Source of the DNA: Hippasteria phrygiana
Taxonomy: Eukaryota; Echinodermata; Asteroidea; Valvatida; Goniasteridae
Direction: 5' to 3'
NCBI GenBank assembly: GCA_037893225.1
Contig: JAZGUH010000026.1
Location: forward strand, 434,001 to 498,000
DNA length: 64,000 nucleotides
Position numbers and translations under genes: made by a program
Notes under the pieces: model-generated
The model's input: only the letters and a program-made list of their open reading frames with translations
Told to the model about the DNA's origin: nothing
Databases searched by the model: none
In this document: one piece after another, positions 21,634-34,677 of the stretch
Layout of the letters: every line of letters starts with the position of its first letter
How positions within the stretch are numbered: the first letter of the stretch is position 1

Positions 21634-23366
21634 TCTTTCAAAAAGGAGTTGAATTTCATTGTTTGTTAAAAATATGAATTAAAAATCTATAATAGTGCAT
21701 GGCCTACGACAATGGAAAATTAAGAAATTATCACGATTTAACTTATTTTCACAGTTGGCTGCACATGCTTTGTGATTTACATGTACAATGTATATGGTAA
21801 AAGTTACACGAGATAATTTTCACAGAAAAGTTCAACAGAAACAATACCATAGGAATGCATGTACAGTGCATCTTCTTTTAAATGATAGGGCACATGTCTC
21901 GCAAAGTTGAGATCAAATTTGAAACTGGTGTGGAGCAGGCCATTTTAAAATGTGTTTAATTTCTTCACAATCACAGTTCTGGATACAACATTTAGTAGTT
22001 GTCGAGAGTATTTTAATCTTGTTTGTCTCTGTCTCCTTTTACATGTCCTGTAATGAATCACCGAGTTTGTTGTTTGCTTAAGTTGTGATTGGATATCATC
22101 AAACTTATCCTTGATGCAACCCACAGATCTAGTTCAAATAAATCGACTTATAATGGCATCACGTCGTGAATCCAATGGGATCCCCTTCAGTAGGAGCCAC
22201 TGGGATCCCATTTAATGGAAACAAATGTGAGCCAAATGGGATCCCATTCATTGCATGTATTCACAGTCTGGTTATGCTGCACTCGCATAGTTTAAGCCGT
22301 TGCCCGGATCGGGTCTTTTGTGGCTACGGCTTCGAATTTGGCCATTGACAGGCTACAGTGAAGAGTTGTAGCCATTGATAATAATGTCTGTGAGATAGTC
22401 TTACATCGGGATGCTACTAGGCGTGTTGCCAAAATACTGCACAAACGCTATGACAACACGAACCATTCAAATTGTCTCTTAACGGGATTTTCTGTCAGAT
22501 GTACCCCAGAAATATATGTGCACAAGTATCCCAAGACACACATAAAATCAGGCGTGGAAAGGTTTTTTTTAAAGTAATATTTATTGATTTCTTTGTAACA
22601 TATTGTCAGGTAAAGTCGGAAGTACATGTAGATAGTATCGATTCTTGGCATATTTATATAGTGATTGGTATCGATATGATTAAAAGCTATTGAATTATGC
22701 ACTATTCGAAAATCACCGGAATCGCTGGTTCAGTAATAATCAATTGCTGCAACAGAATCGAAGCACAGCCTACACCGGGTTTGAACTCTTGAATCTGACA
22801 CAAAAAAACCTTTGCACACTAGTAATCACCAGAAAGGTTTCAAGTTAGTCGTTAGCTTCACTTCCATGGGATTCGCATTCTTGTAAAAACCCCACTTCCA
22901 AAGAATCTCCTGAAAACTACGACAGCAATAGAGGAAATCAACGAATATCACTGCTTGTAAAAGGCTACTATGCAAATCAATTACACAACACCATTATGCC
23001 TATTCAAACGCAAATAAGCGCCTCATTGCTTAAAGAAACTGATCTGACGTCACTTGTACAACACAAAGGGTAAACTGTAGATCTGCACAATGAGCAAAAC
23101 TAAGTTGGCGGAGGAAACATACGTGCCTATTGGTCCTCGTTCATAGCGCACGTGCATGCATTGCATCGTTGGTGTAGTCTTGTTCAAGTGCAAAAAACGC
23201 AGTGAATGCTTATTCCCAATGTACAAACGCAGCTAACGCGTAGCGAACTTAGTCTTGAGAAAAGACTAAAAGCAGCGTGCGTGCATTGCGTGCATTGCAT
23301 GCATTGTACATGTACATGGGTAATTCCACGGGGTTGGGTCACGATGTATGACATTTATCCATATCT
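21634..23366. other. Intergenic stretch of module B2
   Basis: Contains about 290 bp (roughly 21830-22110) missing from B1, the AATGGGATCCCATT cluster at 22165-22250, and otherwise a close copy of 8569-9962. A short segment at 23198-23240 is also absent from B1. No gene is recognised. Confidence 0.4.
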
Positions 23367-24934
23367 TTAACCCTAACAATCCCCATCCAGCCAAACTCCA
23401 ACACCAGGTTTTGTTGGAATTTGACGGGTTAGGTACTGTGTACTTTTGATGTGGTGTTGGATTTTGTTGGATTTTGACGGGATGGGTACTGTAGCTGCAC
23501 CGTAACAGTGTTGGGTTTTGACTGATTGGGGAAGGTTGGTTCGAGCAATTTAAAATATGGCTACATAGAGATCTGGTGTTGGGACATGTGTGTGGCTGTG
23601 AGTTTTGTTTGACATGCACTGAACAATGGGGTATGGAGGTAGAACAAACAATGGAATCAACAGCTTGTATAGTCTTACATAATAGTTCTAAGGAACACAT
23701 ACACTGAATAATGTATGTTGCATAATTAGGGCTTGAATATTTTGCACATGAACACAGTTTTTGGATTTTGACTGGATGGGTACTGGATGTCCCCAATGTT
23801 CATGCTGTGCATTTGGCCAAGCAGGCCCGCTGGAACACATTTTTTCCCAGGGGTGCTGGGTTTCAAAGACAACTGGCGGAGCGCGAAGCCCTTACGGCGT
23901 GGGGTCCGGGGCCCGCTTAAGGGCCCCGGAAGCTTTGGGGTCCTAGAATAGATGCTCTGTCGTGCAATCTGAGCCACTATTTGACACCCCTGTGTCCCCT
24001 TTTAAATAAATGGTATGCATTTTTTTAAATCGCAATTTAATGAAATACCCAATCACGTAAAATTATGATTGAAAAACTAGTCCCGTTTTAAATAAAATTC
24101 TAACCCTGATAGGCCTATCCCATTTTAATAAAATGGGTCATCCTGTTTTGTTATATATTTAGTTAGGCATATCCCCTGTTATGCTATAATAATTTAAAAC
24201 ATTCTTTGTATGAAATATTTGCCTTCGTACCTTTTTCTTGAAAACATGTTTTCCAGCCGTTTTGGCATTTTGCCACCTATACACATTGTTTGCAAAAATA
24301 TCTGAATTAAGGTTTTTAATGTGATCGTTTGATAGCACCCTTCCATTAAAAAAAAGATACGAAGATATAAAACATGCCTTTTTAACCCAACATAATGGAT
24401 CTTAATTAATCATGATTCGATGAAGTTTCCAAAAAATGCAACCACAGGTTAGCCTACCAAGTACCAATGCTAATTTCATTGGTGAATGTACACTTATTCA
24501 TAAGTTGGAATTTGCGTCGGGATGATGTACATTCAATATTGGGTTTTGCCCTTGAATGTACACTTGTTCTAAGCCAACACTCTAATCAACCTTTTTATGC
24601 AGAACAAAGAATGAACATAAAATAGTATGCATGATTGATTGACAGTAACGGCGAAAAATGGCTCACTAGAAAAAAAAGGGTCCTGGTTCAATTGATAAGG
24701 TCGCGATTTACTTTTTAAAAATGCTGGGACAAAGAAGGAATCAATGAAAACAAAATATACTTTCTTCCAAAAAAAACCAATTCAATTTAATTTATTTAAT
24801 CTCTCTCTCTCTCTCTCTCTTAAACCAAACAAAAAAACTTTCAAAGGAACTTAAACCATTTCTATCTTAGAATCAAAAGCAAACAAGGGTTTCTTCAGAA
24901 TACTCAAAAACTTCAAAGAAAATTTCAATCCGGG
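23367..24934. repeat. B2 copy of the TTAACCCTAAC repeat and GC-rich block
   Basis: TTAACCCTAAC start, TTGGATTTTGACGGG words, the GC-rich inverted-word block near 23870-23940, the inverted copy of bases 31-95 at 24488-24548 and a CT microsatellite near 24800. No gene is recognised. Confidence 0.45.
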
Positions 24935-25899
24935 TTAAAGGGTGGCTGCAATGAAATTGTACCAACAATTTAATTTTGTGATGTATAACTCTTTTACAAT
25001 ATAAGAAATGTGATTAAAATGTGTTTTCTGTGTTTCTGCCCATTTTTGGTGTTTAATTTTCCCGGAATAAAGTGCCCCCCTTTCTCTATTGTTTCCGCGC
25101 CCCTAAATGCATGACGTCATCTCGGGAACACAGAAACTCAGCAAGAGTAGTTTGATCAGTGTACGTTTGTGTACGTGTGGATGTATGCCGTTGTTGAGGG
25201 AACCAGCCACGCGCGATTAAATAGCTTTGGATGAAGGGACCAGGGAAACATTTCTCGTCGCGTTAAAATCTTTAAACTGAATTTTTTGGATCTGAATTTG
25301 ACAATCAAGTGTAGACTTGTAGATTCAGACACTTCTTCGGAACATTATTGGGGCGAGGAAGAGAAGGATCTTGGAGCTCTTCCGTACATGTATGAGCCAG
25401 AAGGTGAGAGTAACAGCGAAACTACTGAAGACTCCGAATCAGAACGCGTGAAAGACTTGAAAACAACGATTGCTAGGCTAAATAACACTCTCCGAGTCCA
25501 AATACGACGGTATTTCAGTTCTACTGGAAAGAGGTGAAGACTGACACCATCCTTAGTGGTGTTGCTAAATCAAGCAGCAACACAACGACACGGTATTATC
25601 GACGAAAAACATTTGCAAAACACTGAAAGCTTTCCGCGACACAGCGAAAACACACGTGCATGTCAATGCAACGCACGCTCGGTGTACTATGACCGACCAT
25701 ACCACAGCCAGCCGGTTTCCCGGGATGACGTCACATCGGCGTTACCACTTGATGGGCGGGGCTGACCCCCTCCCACATTAAAACAATTATTTTCAAATGC
25801 TTACGTGAAATAAAAAAATACAAACAACACACAGTTGTGTTTCAAAAACTGTATTTCATCGATATACACAATAAAAATTGCATTGCAGCCACCCTTTAA
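24935..25899. mobile_element. TTAA-flanked DNA element, 957 bp, absent from B1
   Basis: Element 24939-25895 has inverted ends AGGGTGGCTGCAATG and CATTGCAGCCACCCT between two TTAA copies. The B1 empty site has one TTAA (in CGGGTTAAACAAC near 11525). TTAA duplication is typical of piggyBac and Kolobok superfamilies; the AGGG terminus fits Kolobok better. It inserted after the B1/B2 duplication. It carries short open frames but no complete transposase. Confidence 0.85.
25286..25537 (+). pseudogene. Acidic ORF in the TTAA element, weakly P2X7-domain-protein-like
   Basis: An 83-codon frame opening at a TTG, so possibly an exon. It encodes an acidic serine/glutamate-rich peptide containing ALPYMYEPEGE followed by an SESERVKDLK segment. 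The PYxYEPE word resembles the N-termini of invertebrate proteins with a P2X7-type intracellular domain, but the Cys-rich domain itself is absent. A second frame (25556-25765) follows. The assignment is tentative; it could equally be captured unique sequence. Confidence 0.25.
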
Positions 25900-28800
25900 A
25901 CAACAAATAAAAAAAACTCAAGAACAATTTGCTAGAAAGAAAAAATTAATAAATGTTTGCCAAAAGAAAAGATGATGACTTAGATTGAATACAATTTGGA
26001 AAAAACAACAAAGTAAACCGTAAATGTAAAAGTAGAAGTGAATGTAAAAGTCAATGTAAACCCACACAGCACTATTGGCAAATCACTCTAAAAGTACAGA
26101 AATGATATAAAAACCTGCAATCAAACAAACGAGAACCAAAAGCAAAATTAAAAACAGTTCTTATGAAGAAAACTCATATGAAACAAAAGTCCTGTACAAA
26201 ACTACACTGAGAGCCACAAGAGGGGCACACTACAAGTTTCCAGCTGTGTGCAGAGGAGATTAAACAGTCATAAACTACAAGATACTGCACAGTCCTATGG
26301 GCCTCATTAAGTATTCAAATCCTCTGGCCTGTGTACATAAAGTATTAATTCTAAGAAGCTAATGGACTAACAAAGGACCAAGGCATGGTCTCAGTTAAGT
26401 GTGTCTATGTACATGTGGTCCAAGAATAAGTCAAATCAAAAGTTACAAAATATGGATATAACAAAAACACAGTACATGTTGCAAGAAAAGAGATCTTAAA
26501 AAAAACCCAGTGGATTACATACAATACATGTACATGGAGCTTAAATCGAGCTGCTCTAAACTTCATCAAGCCTGTTCAAATTGCACAGACTTATTAAACA
26601 ACGTGAGAACACAAATCATCCAACTTCAATAATTTCACAGAAAAGGGAGCACCTCAAATGTGCACAAGAAATATAAGTTTCAGAACAAAAACTGAATATT
26701 CATCAAAAGTTTCAATGTTCCGGAAAAAAAGACTTAAAACTACAATGTATATCCATGGAGGTATACCTCCATGGTATATCTAAATTAAAAGATGAGGAAA
26801 AACTTTCAACTCGAGAAAAAAACTATTAACTAGAAGGACCTCCAAGGACAATTAAAACTAGGCAGTGTGAATAACAAACAAAATACAAAGCTTAAGATTT
26901 ATACATAAGATGATGATGAAAAGTCAGCTTACCAAAAATAAAGCAGACACTTGGAGATGAAAAGCACATGTAAGGAGGAGCTGAGAGGCTAGTGTGTGTT
27001 GCCTTTGTGCTGCTGGTCTGCTGAATGACCTCTATGTACAATGGCTACACAGGAACTTAGGGCTAGGGTAACCAGGGAAGGGGGTACCACTGAACGGGGC
27101 ACAGTGGAAAGGGGGTCTCTACCCCTAAAAAGACACGGGCAGAAAGACTAAACCCAAGTAAAAACTAACTAATTTTATGCTCCTTTACAATAGCATTATT
27201 AATCAGCAAAAGCAATAAATTTTACAAAATAAGTATGAAATTAATTTTTGGCGATTACCATTATCACATTAAACTGCACGCACAGGTTCACTATGCAGCG
27301 GTACGATGAAGTAAGTCCGTATGCCGTCGTACATACGCACCGGCCAACTAGCAGTAGCAGCCCGATGCACGGTGCGTTACCGTAACACGTTGGCTACACA
27401 TAGAATTATCCACACAGTTGTTTATCGCACACTCAACCACTGGTCAACTTCTTGTCGTAATTTGTGGAATAGATGACTATCCTTGTTGATCCAATTTGGC
27501 TATCGGCGAGATTTTGTAAAGAAATTTTGTCGAGTAAGTTCCAGAATCATTTTTGCAATTTGCTTGCACGCATGCATGTCTAGCTGCCAGACTTCTTTAC
27601 TATATGTACACGCAAAATCACGGTTGATACAGGGCATGCACGTGTTGGCTATAGACTTGAATTCAAGTCGGTAATTGGCCAAGTTTAGTTCGCCCATGCA
27701 CCGCGCACCACAGATGTATACAAGCATATCGTTCCGGGGGCATACGTTGAAGTCAGAGGCGCCAATTTCTCGTCAAGGTTGGGGGGCGGAGAAAAAAGCG
27801 CACAACCATTAACAACTTTGACGCGCTAGTTGTGCAATGTCGTCACCCTTATTGTATTTGTTTAATTTGTTTTATTGTGGCGAAGTAATATGGGGATGCT
27901 AAAAATGGGTATTTAACTTTATACTTATATTTACCTCTTGAAATACAAACAACAAATATTGGAGATTACATATATCCATCCCTGACCAATACTTTTTCGG
28001 AAGAACGCACAATCAGTTTAACTGTTATTAGAGAGATCATGTAATCGGAAATTTTGTATTTGGTGTCTCTTGTGTCTCCTGGGAAATTTCTGAAAATGTG
28101 TGCTGATGTTTGTGTTTTGGTGCACACTGTTGCATGGCAAAATATTGGGGGGGGGGGAGGGGGGGATACTGCCATAATATTGGGAGGGGACGTGTCCCCC
28201 CCCCCCCCCCCGGGATCGCTGCCCATGCGTTAAGTACGAGTATCATGGCACGAATCTGCTGGGATATTCTGGGCGATACCATGCATTACCAGACATATCG
28301 AGACCAACAAAATAATAAATACGATACACAGCGCCGACCGTGCTCGTAAATATTTGGGGCGCCGATAGCGACTTGTCCTTAAGTCTACGCGATGGCCCGC
28401 AACCAGACTACAAACCGAAAATCCTTTTCCCGTTCATGGTTTGGCGTGCGCACGGACGTAGCGCGGCCACATGTGAACTTTGCATAAACAAGCAACTGCT
28501 GTGCTGCCGCGCCGGCCGGGCGCAGCTAGCTTGTGGCGAAGAGCACCGACATGGTGGGAATTAAACGTAGATATTTTTTAACAATACATGTCACAAATAT
28601 ACATTTCTGACTAATTTTTTTAACGTTTAGGTAAGGATGAATTTGTGAAACATGTCTATTAAAAGTAGGGGGTGCTTTAGTATATTCCAGCACCCCCATC
28701 CAAAAAGTTGGGGGTGCTGCAGCACCCCCCGTTTCCGCGGGCTTGTGGCCAAGTGTACCCACTCAATCAAAACCCAACAGCTAAGGGGGTGTTGGAGTTT

Positions 28801-28959
28801 GACAGGTTGTGTACTGTTATGGCATGTGGGCTGTTGGAGTTTGACGGGTTGGGTATTGTTAACAGGCAACAGTCAAACATGGTGTTGGAATTTGACGGTT
28901 GAGGAAGGTTTCTAGTAAAAATGCTTAGGGAGTTAGGGTTAAAAGTACTATTACACTTG
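25900..28959. other. AT-rich and then unique intergenic DNA of module B2
   Basis: Close copy of 11530-14560. Facing G and C runs at 28147-28211 are shorter or longer than their B1 partners, and the GGGGGTGCT inverted words recur near 28668-28735. No gene is recognised. Confidence 0.4.
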
Positions 28960-30354
28960 ATTCAGTTATTTCATGTAACATCCATCTTTGGGTGGGCAAT
29001 ATTTCATAAAGTTTTAAATCAAGTAAATTATATTTTAACAAAAATATGGAAAAAAATTGTCAGTTTGACATAACATTAGACACTGTGTCCATGTTATGTC
29101 CATATTTCCATTTTTGTGGTTTTTTTCAACACTTAAACAAATAAATATGGGAAATTCACCATGTGTACTAATTAAAAGATGTACTATGGCGGATTCAGGA
29201 TACCTCCATATATTGACACCTGGGGGATTTTGATGGATTGAGGATTGCAAGTCTAGCGTTAATGCAGGATTTTGATGGATTCAGGCTACCTCCATATGAG
29301 CGGTCACCAAAAACAACTTTTTGTGCATGACAAAATAGGTGGATTTTGGCGGATTCAGGATACTTTCTAGTAAAGCTACCCACGGAGTTAGGGTTAAAAG
29401 AAGAATAGGAAACACAAAACTAGCATTAATTGTCCTCACGAGTATAGGAAAGTACGACTGTGTGTGTATGTGCATGTATGTGTTTCTGGCCGTAATTTGA
29501 TTATCTCCAGAACCGGGCACTGTATGAAGTTGAAAATCGGCAGGTGTATTGCTCAGGACCCAAGAATGTGCAGTGTCACGTTTGAAGTTGTTTGGATGAG
29601 CGGTTCTCATAAAAGCTGCAAAAAAGCAGCAATACCAGAGGCCAAGACCCGCAGACGTGGCAGTATACATTTGTAGACCGCCACGCACTGCTGCACATTT
29701 TGAACGGGCACTGCACTGTACCGCCACGGGTATAGACCCGCTACGCATGCAATGGGGCGTGATCTAATATGCAAATTAGACCAGCTCTTCCCAAGAAACA
29801 TGGCATGTACATGTACACCCGTGGCTTTTTTTAACGACAGCCAAACAATGTCCGTTTCGAACAGGTACATTTTGAACAGGCACTGCATAAATAATTATGC
29901 AAACTCACTCTGTATACTAATTACAAAACACAAACTGCAACACAAAAAAACATTTATGGTATTCAGTATCGAAATGCAGTAAAACAGCAGAAAGATGTTT
30001 GGTCATGGTGTGTCATGGTGTCCATGTTACATTTGTACATCTGCACACAGATTCTTCAAATTCTTGCTATCCCTGCTTTATTTAGACACCGACTACCATA
30101 AAAAGGGTGTTTTATTATTGCATAGTGTGTCTTTTAATTAGTGTACGTAATGAATTTTCCATATCTATATATTAAAGTGTTAAAAAAAACACAAAAATTG
30201 AAATTTTGGACTCGGTGTCCATTCATGTTAGTACGTCTGTACATGTACGTCAAAATAACACTTTTTATCATATTTTGGTTAAAATATAGCTTACGTGATT
30301 GAAAACCAAATAAACCCACACCTAAAGACGGATGTCACATGAAATAACTGAATT
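28960..30354. mobile_element. Fold-back element with inverted arms, B2 copy
   Basis: Same structure and interior as 14562-15948, with a handful of substitutions and small indels. Confidence 0.6.
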
Positions 30355-31289
30355 AAATCATTTAAATGTAATGATGGTGTTAATGATATGGTCATATCAC
30401 ACACTGTGTCTCAACCCTGTGGAATAACCCACATGTAAAATGTCTGTGTTGTGTACATAAGACATAGATAATCAGTTTTTGACAGCTCACGTGTGATCAT
30501 TAATGGTATTAATTATCAGCTGTTACTAATGAACAATGCCGAAATAGAAACAAACGCTCGTCTTTCTGGAGTGCTATAAAGAAACCAACTGAAGGTAAAT
30601 GTCATAGTACTCCAACTACTGAACGAGTAAAGCCTTGTAAACCTGGCCCTGATCCTGGCGGCCCCGATCTTACCGGCCCCGATTCGCAATCTTGATGGGC
30701 GGAGCCGAGCTCAATATCCCGGCGGACAGGAGCTCAATCGCGGTGGGCCCGATGGCCCCGCGTCGTGGGTGGTGACTTCCATTCATGTTCTCGGTGTTTT
30801 TGTGCCATGTAGAAAGTTCCAATAAGTCAATAAAGTCTTCTTTCAACTTAAAATTCAATTTGTATTGCATCAAAATGAGGTAGAACTTCAAATATGTAAA
30901 TTGACATCTGATGCATCATCATGAAGTTACTTATAATTTTCATCTGTAACACTATCCTGTCTATGTTCATACCACATCAGCCCCATTCAACCTTCAACCT
31001 ACCCATGGGGCTGCCACTGTCCTGAAGTCACATTATTTTACTAATTAGAATAATCAGTTTCGTGGAAAATGTTGCAATTCTCAGTTTTTTCAATTCCACC
31101 AAGTGACAGGGTCGTCCCTGTACAGTAAAGTCTTGTTTTTGTTTTCAAAAACCGATATGGATCCGTTTTTTTTTCATTTAAACCATAAGCACACACACAC
31201 ATACGATAATTGCAACCTTGCGCCAATTTTCGGATTGTTAACCACTTTTAGAAAATTTTAGACTAACTACATTCAGTCAATAGGGCAGC

Positions 31290-31325
31290 TTTCCAATGAT
31301 TGTTCGGCCAAACAATCATTGGAAA
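31290..31325. other. Hairpin 3' of ZNF3
   Basis: Same perfect 15-bp stem as 3' of ZNF2. Confidence 0.6.
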
Positions 31326-31396
31326 ACGTCATAAATGTCCACTTTTCTTGAAAACGACGGCACACCAGGTGCCATCATTTCACAGGATGATTGAGA

Positions 31397-32203
31397 CTAC
31401 TGTAGCGCAATGGTGTGCTTGTATACGCGAGTAAGCATAGCGCGTATTCAGCGAGCAGCTTGCTGCGAATTGTAGCAGCGCCCTCTTGTGGCCGGGCTAT
31501 GCGCGCATTTTGGACAGTTGATTACAGCGCCTCGTAGGGAGTGGACGTGGTTGTGGCGAGCAGCGGAGACACGTGCAGGTACGAACCTTCAGGAGTTCGC
31601 CCTAGGACTTGGGTGGTCTGCCTGGAACCTTAAGGGAGTAACTTAAGGGGCGGGACTACCTGATACTGCAGAGGGAGGGATCGGTAGCCGTTGAGTACAC
31701 TGGAGACCCGAACGTCAGGGAACGTTGGTCGTGTGCGAGCTACACGCGTGGCATTCACCCACTGGGATCCCGGGATTCCTGCAGTTGGCAACCTTGAGTT
31801 GCCCGAGTCGCTGGCACAGGCGAGCAAGCGTGTGCATTGCGTGCGCCCCACCCTTAATGCAGGTGCTGTCTGGTGATTCACAATTAATTGACATAATACT
31901 GAATCAAGGATAATCAAGGGAATTAAAGGATCCGGATACATCTTTGTTGTGCCACTCAAGGTGTCAGTGTCAGTTCTTTGCTTGTTTGTCTCGTCAGTCA
32001 GTTGGTGTCCGTCTCTGAATTGTTTGTCCTTGAAGTATTGTCCTTAAGGCAGCCTGATTTGTACGTGTTGGTGGCAGACGGCTTTCCAAACGGACTCATT
32101 CCCTAGGTCACCCGGATAACCGCTCGTCTGGGCTTACCGAGGATTAGTCTGGAGATCGATCCGGGCGACTTGTTGAGGTCACCTGGTCGGCGCGCCACAC
32201 TAC
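31397..32203. mobile_element. Solo-LTR-like element, 799 bp, B2 copy
   Basis: Element 31401-32199 with the same TGTAGCGC...GCGCCACA ends and the same CTAC duplications as in B1. I see four substitutions between the two copies. It was therefore carried along by the B1/B2 duplication and is not an independent insertion. Confidence 0.75.
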
Positions 32204-32452
32204 TATTAACTTACAGTCTAGTATAACATAATAAATCGTGTACACTACATTTAAATATATTCTTCAAATCTAGTTGCTGGTTTTACTTTTGTCTCGCATT
32301 TCTTCCTTTCTACTGTGGCCTGGTTCTATTTAGTTTAATTGAATGTGGTGCACGTAACAAAAAAGATGACTCTGTGGTGTGAATCCAATTGTGTGTCAGC
32401 AGATCGCCTCTTTCCGAGAAGAATACCAGAAATGTTGCACACACGTGGCTCC

Positions 32453-34255
32453 TCATTGGTGTGGATCCTGTGCTGACTCACTGGGGCTTCTTCCTGTGAA
32501 AGATTCACCACAAATGTCAGATACAAATGGCTTCTCATTGGTGTGGATCCTATGGTGTTGAACTAGCTTGCTTTTAAGTTTGAAGGATTTGCCACAAACA
32601 TCACATAAAAATGGCTTCTCATTGGTGTGGATCCTTTGGTGTCTCACTAGACTACCTCTATGTGTGAAGGATTTGCCACAAACAACACAAACAAATGGCC
32701 TTTCATTGGTGTGGATCCTATGGTGTGTCACTAGATTGCTTTTATGTGTGAAGGATTTTCCACAAACATCGCATACAAATGGCTTCTCGTTGGTGTGGAT
32801 CCTTTGGTGGCTCACTAGACTACCTTTATCTGTGAAAGATTTGCCACAAACTTCGCAAACAAATGGCCTTTCGTTGGTGTGGATCCTATGGTGTGTCACT
32901 AGATAGCGTTTATGTGTGAAGGATTTTCCACAAACATCGCATACAAATGGCTTCTCATTGGTGTGGATCCTCTGGTGTGGCACCAGATCGCCTTTCTGTG
33001 TGAAGGATTTGCCACAAACATCGCATACAAATGGCTTCACATTGGTGTGGATCCTCTGGTGTCTCACAAGATTGCCTTTCTGGGTGAAGGATTTCCTACA
33101 AACACCGCATACAAATGGCTTCTTATTGGTGTGGATCCTCTGGTGTTTCACTAGATTGCTTTTATCTGTGAAGGATTTGCCACAAACATCGCATTCAAAT
33201 GGCTTCTCATTGGTGTGGATCCTATGGTGTAACACTAGCTTGCTTTTATGTTTGAAGGTTTTGCCACAAACATCGCATACAAATGGCTTCTCATTGGTGT
33301 GGATCCTATGGTGTGACACTAGCTTGCTTTTATGTTTGAAGGATTTGCCACAAACATAGCATACAAATGGCTTCTCATTGGTGTGGATCCTATGGTGTGT
33401 CACCAGATTGCCTTTCTCCATGAAGGATTTGCCACAAACATCGCATACAAATGGCTTCTCATTGGTGTGGATCCTCTGGTGTCTGACAAGACTGCCTTTA
33501 TCTGTGAAGGATTTGCCACAAACATCGCATACAAATGGCTTCTCATTGGTGTGGATCCTCTGGTGTCTCACAAGACTGCCTTTATCTGTGAAAGATTTGC
33601 CACAAACAACGCATACAAATGGCTTCTCATTCGTGTGGATCCTATGGTGTTTAACTAGACTGCTTCTATAAGTGAAGTTGTTGCCACAAACATCACAAAC
33701 ATATGGCCTTTCATTGGTGTGGATCCTCTGGTGTTTCACAAGATTGCCTTTATGTGTGAAGGATTTTCCACAAACATCGCATACAAATGGCTTCTCATTG
33801 GTATGGATCCTCTGGTGTGTCACCAGATCGCCTTTCTGTGTGAAGGATTTTCCACAAACATCGCATACAAATGGCTTCTCATTGGTGTGGATCCTCTGGT
33901 GTCTCACAAGATTGCCTTTCTGGGTGAAGGATTTGCTACAAACATTGCATACAAATGGCTTCTCATTGGTGTGGATCCTCTGGTGTGTCACCAAATAGCC
34001 TTCATCTGTGAAGGATTTGCCACAAACATTGCATACAAATGGCTTTTCATTGGTGTGGATCCTATGGTGTCTCACAAGATTGCCTTTCTGTGTGAAGAAT
34101 TTGCCACAAACATCGCATACAAATGGCTTCTCATTGATGTGGATTCTCTGGTGCTTGACAAGACTACTTCTCACCTTGAAGGATTTATTGCACACAAATG
34201 GCTTCTTCCTTGGGTGCGTCTTTTGAGGGTTGTTTAAGTTTCTTCTCTTCTTCAT
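32453..34255 (-). CDS. C2H2 zinc-finger protein, 19 fingers (ZNF3)
   Basis: Largest array in the window, 600 aa from the first ATG. The N-terminus is MKKRR, followed by a degenerate first finger and 19 intact fingers with TNEKP or TNERP linkers (one HTNVKP, one HTNKKP). Contact residues vary strongly (for example HGNK, YSSK, DGSR, EGNT, HSKS, HSKL, DSNK, HRYT, HSNT, LSKQ), including His and Lys at positions rarely used in ZNF1. Fingers 7 and 8 differ by a single residue, and 10 and 11 are nearly identical, marks of local duplication. The terminal unit is the shared frameshifted one. The 3' splice site is kept, but the upstream homology with the TATA box ends at 34677, so this copy may be silent or driven by new sequence. 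Confidence 0.9.
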   Translation of the reverse strand: MKKRRNLNNPQKTHPRKKPFVCNKSFKVRSSLVKHQRIHINEKPFVCDVCGKFFTQKGNLVRHHRIHTNEKPFVCNVCGKSFTDEGYLVTHQRIHTNEKPFVCNVCSKSFTQKGNLVRHQRIHTNEKPFVCDVCGKSFTQKGDLVTHQRIHTNEKPFVCDVCGKSFTHKGNLVKHQRIHTNERPYVCDVCGNNFTYRSSLVKHHRIHTNEKPFVCVVCGKSFTDKGSLVRHQRIHTNEKPFVCDVCGKSFTDKGSLVRHQRIHTNEKPFVCDVCGKSFMEKGNLVTHHRIHTNEKPFVCYVCGKSFKHKSKLVSHHRIHTNEKPFVCDVCGKTFKHKSKLVLHHRIHTNEKPFECDVCGKSFTDKSNLVKHQRIHTNKKPFVCGVCRKSFTQKGNLVRHQRIHTNVKPFVCDVCGKSFTQKGDLVPHQRIHTNEKPFVCDVCGKSFTHKRYLVTHHRIHTNERPFVCEVCGKSFTDKGSLVSHQRIHTNEKPFVCDVCGKSFTHKSNLVTHHRIHTNERPFVCVVCGKSFTHRGSLVRHQRIHTNEKPFLCDVCGKSFKLKSKLVQHHRIHTNEKPFVSDICGESFTGRSPSESAQDPHQ

Positions 34256-34677
34256 GCTTGGTATGTGCTGCAAGGAGATTAAACATTAGCATTCATGTAG
34301 GCCTACCAGTAAAGATTGTAAAAACACACCACACTACTGAGGGGCATCATGACGTAATTTTTTGGCATAGAATTAACTTTGCAATAGGGCATATATATAT
34401 GCAAAGTATGATTACGATTCGAGGTTGTTTGATGACAAAAATGCCAGTTAAAAATCTATGGGATTTGGGATAGAACTAAAATAGGAAATGAAGCAAATGA
34501 TTAATTTGGTTGTGATCAACCGTGCAATAATGACCATGAATTTCATGCAGTGATCGATAGCACATCATACAAATACTACATGTATGTTAATTATGCATGC
34601 ACCTTGACTTTGGCTTTTAATACAATCGCTACAAAAAATAGTATTGTATTTGTACTGACGCCTCTTGTTGCTTGTAA

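Larger units (their letters stand above)
18947..34677. repeat. Duplicated module B2 (ZNF3 and its flanks)
   Basis: Near-identical copy of module B1 (5880-18946) joined directly to it. The offset is about 13.07 kb at the left and 14.4 kb at the right, because B2 carries a TTAA-flanked element, about 290 extra bases near 21830, and smaller differences. The match to the other modules' ZNF 5' flank stops abruptly at 34677. Confidence 0.9.
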
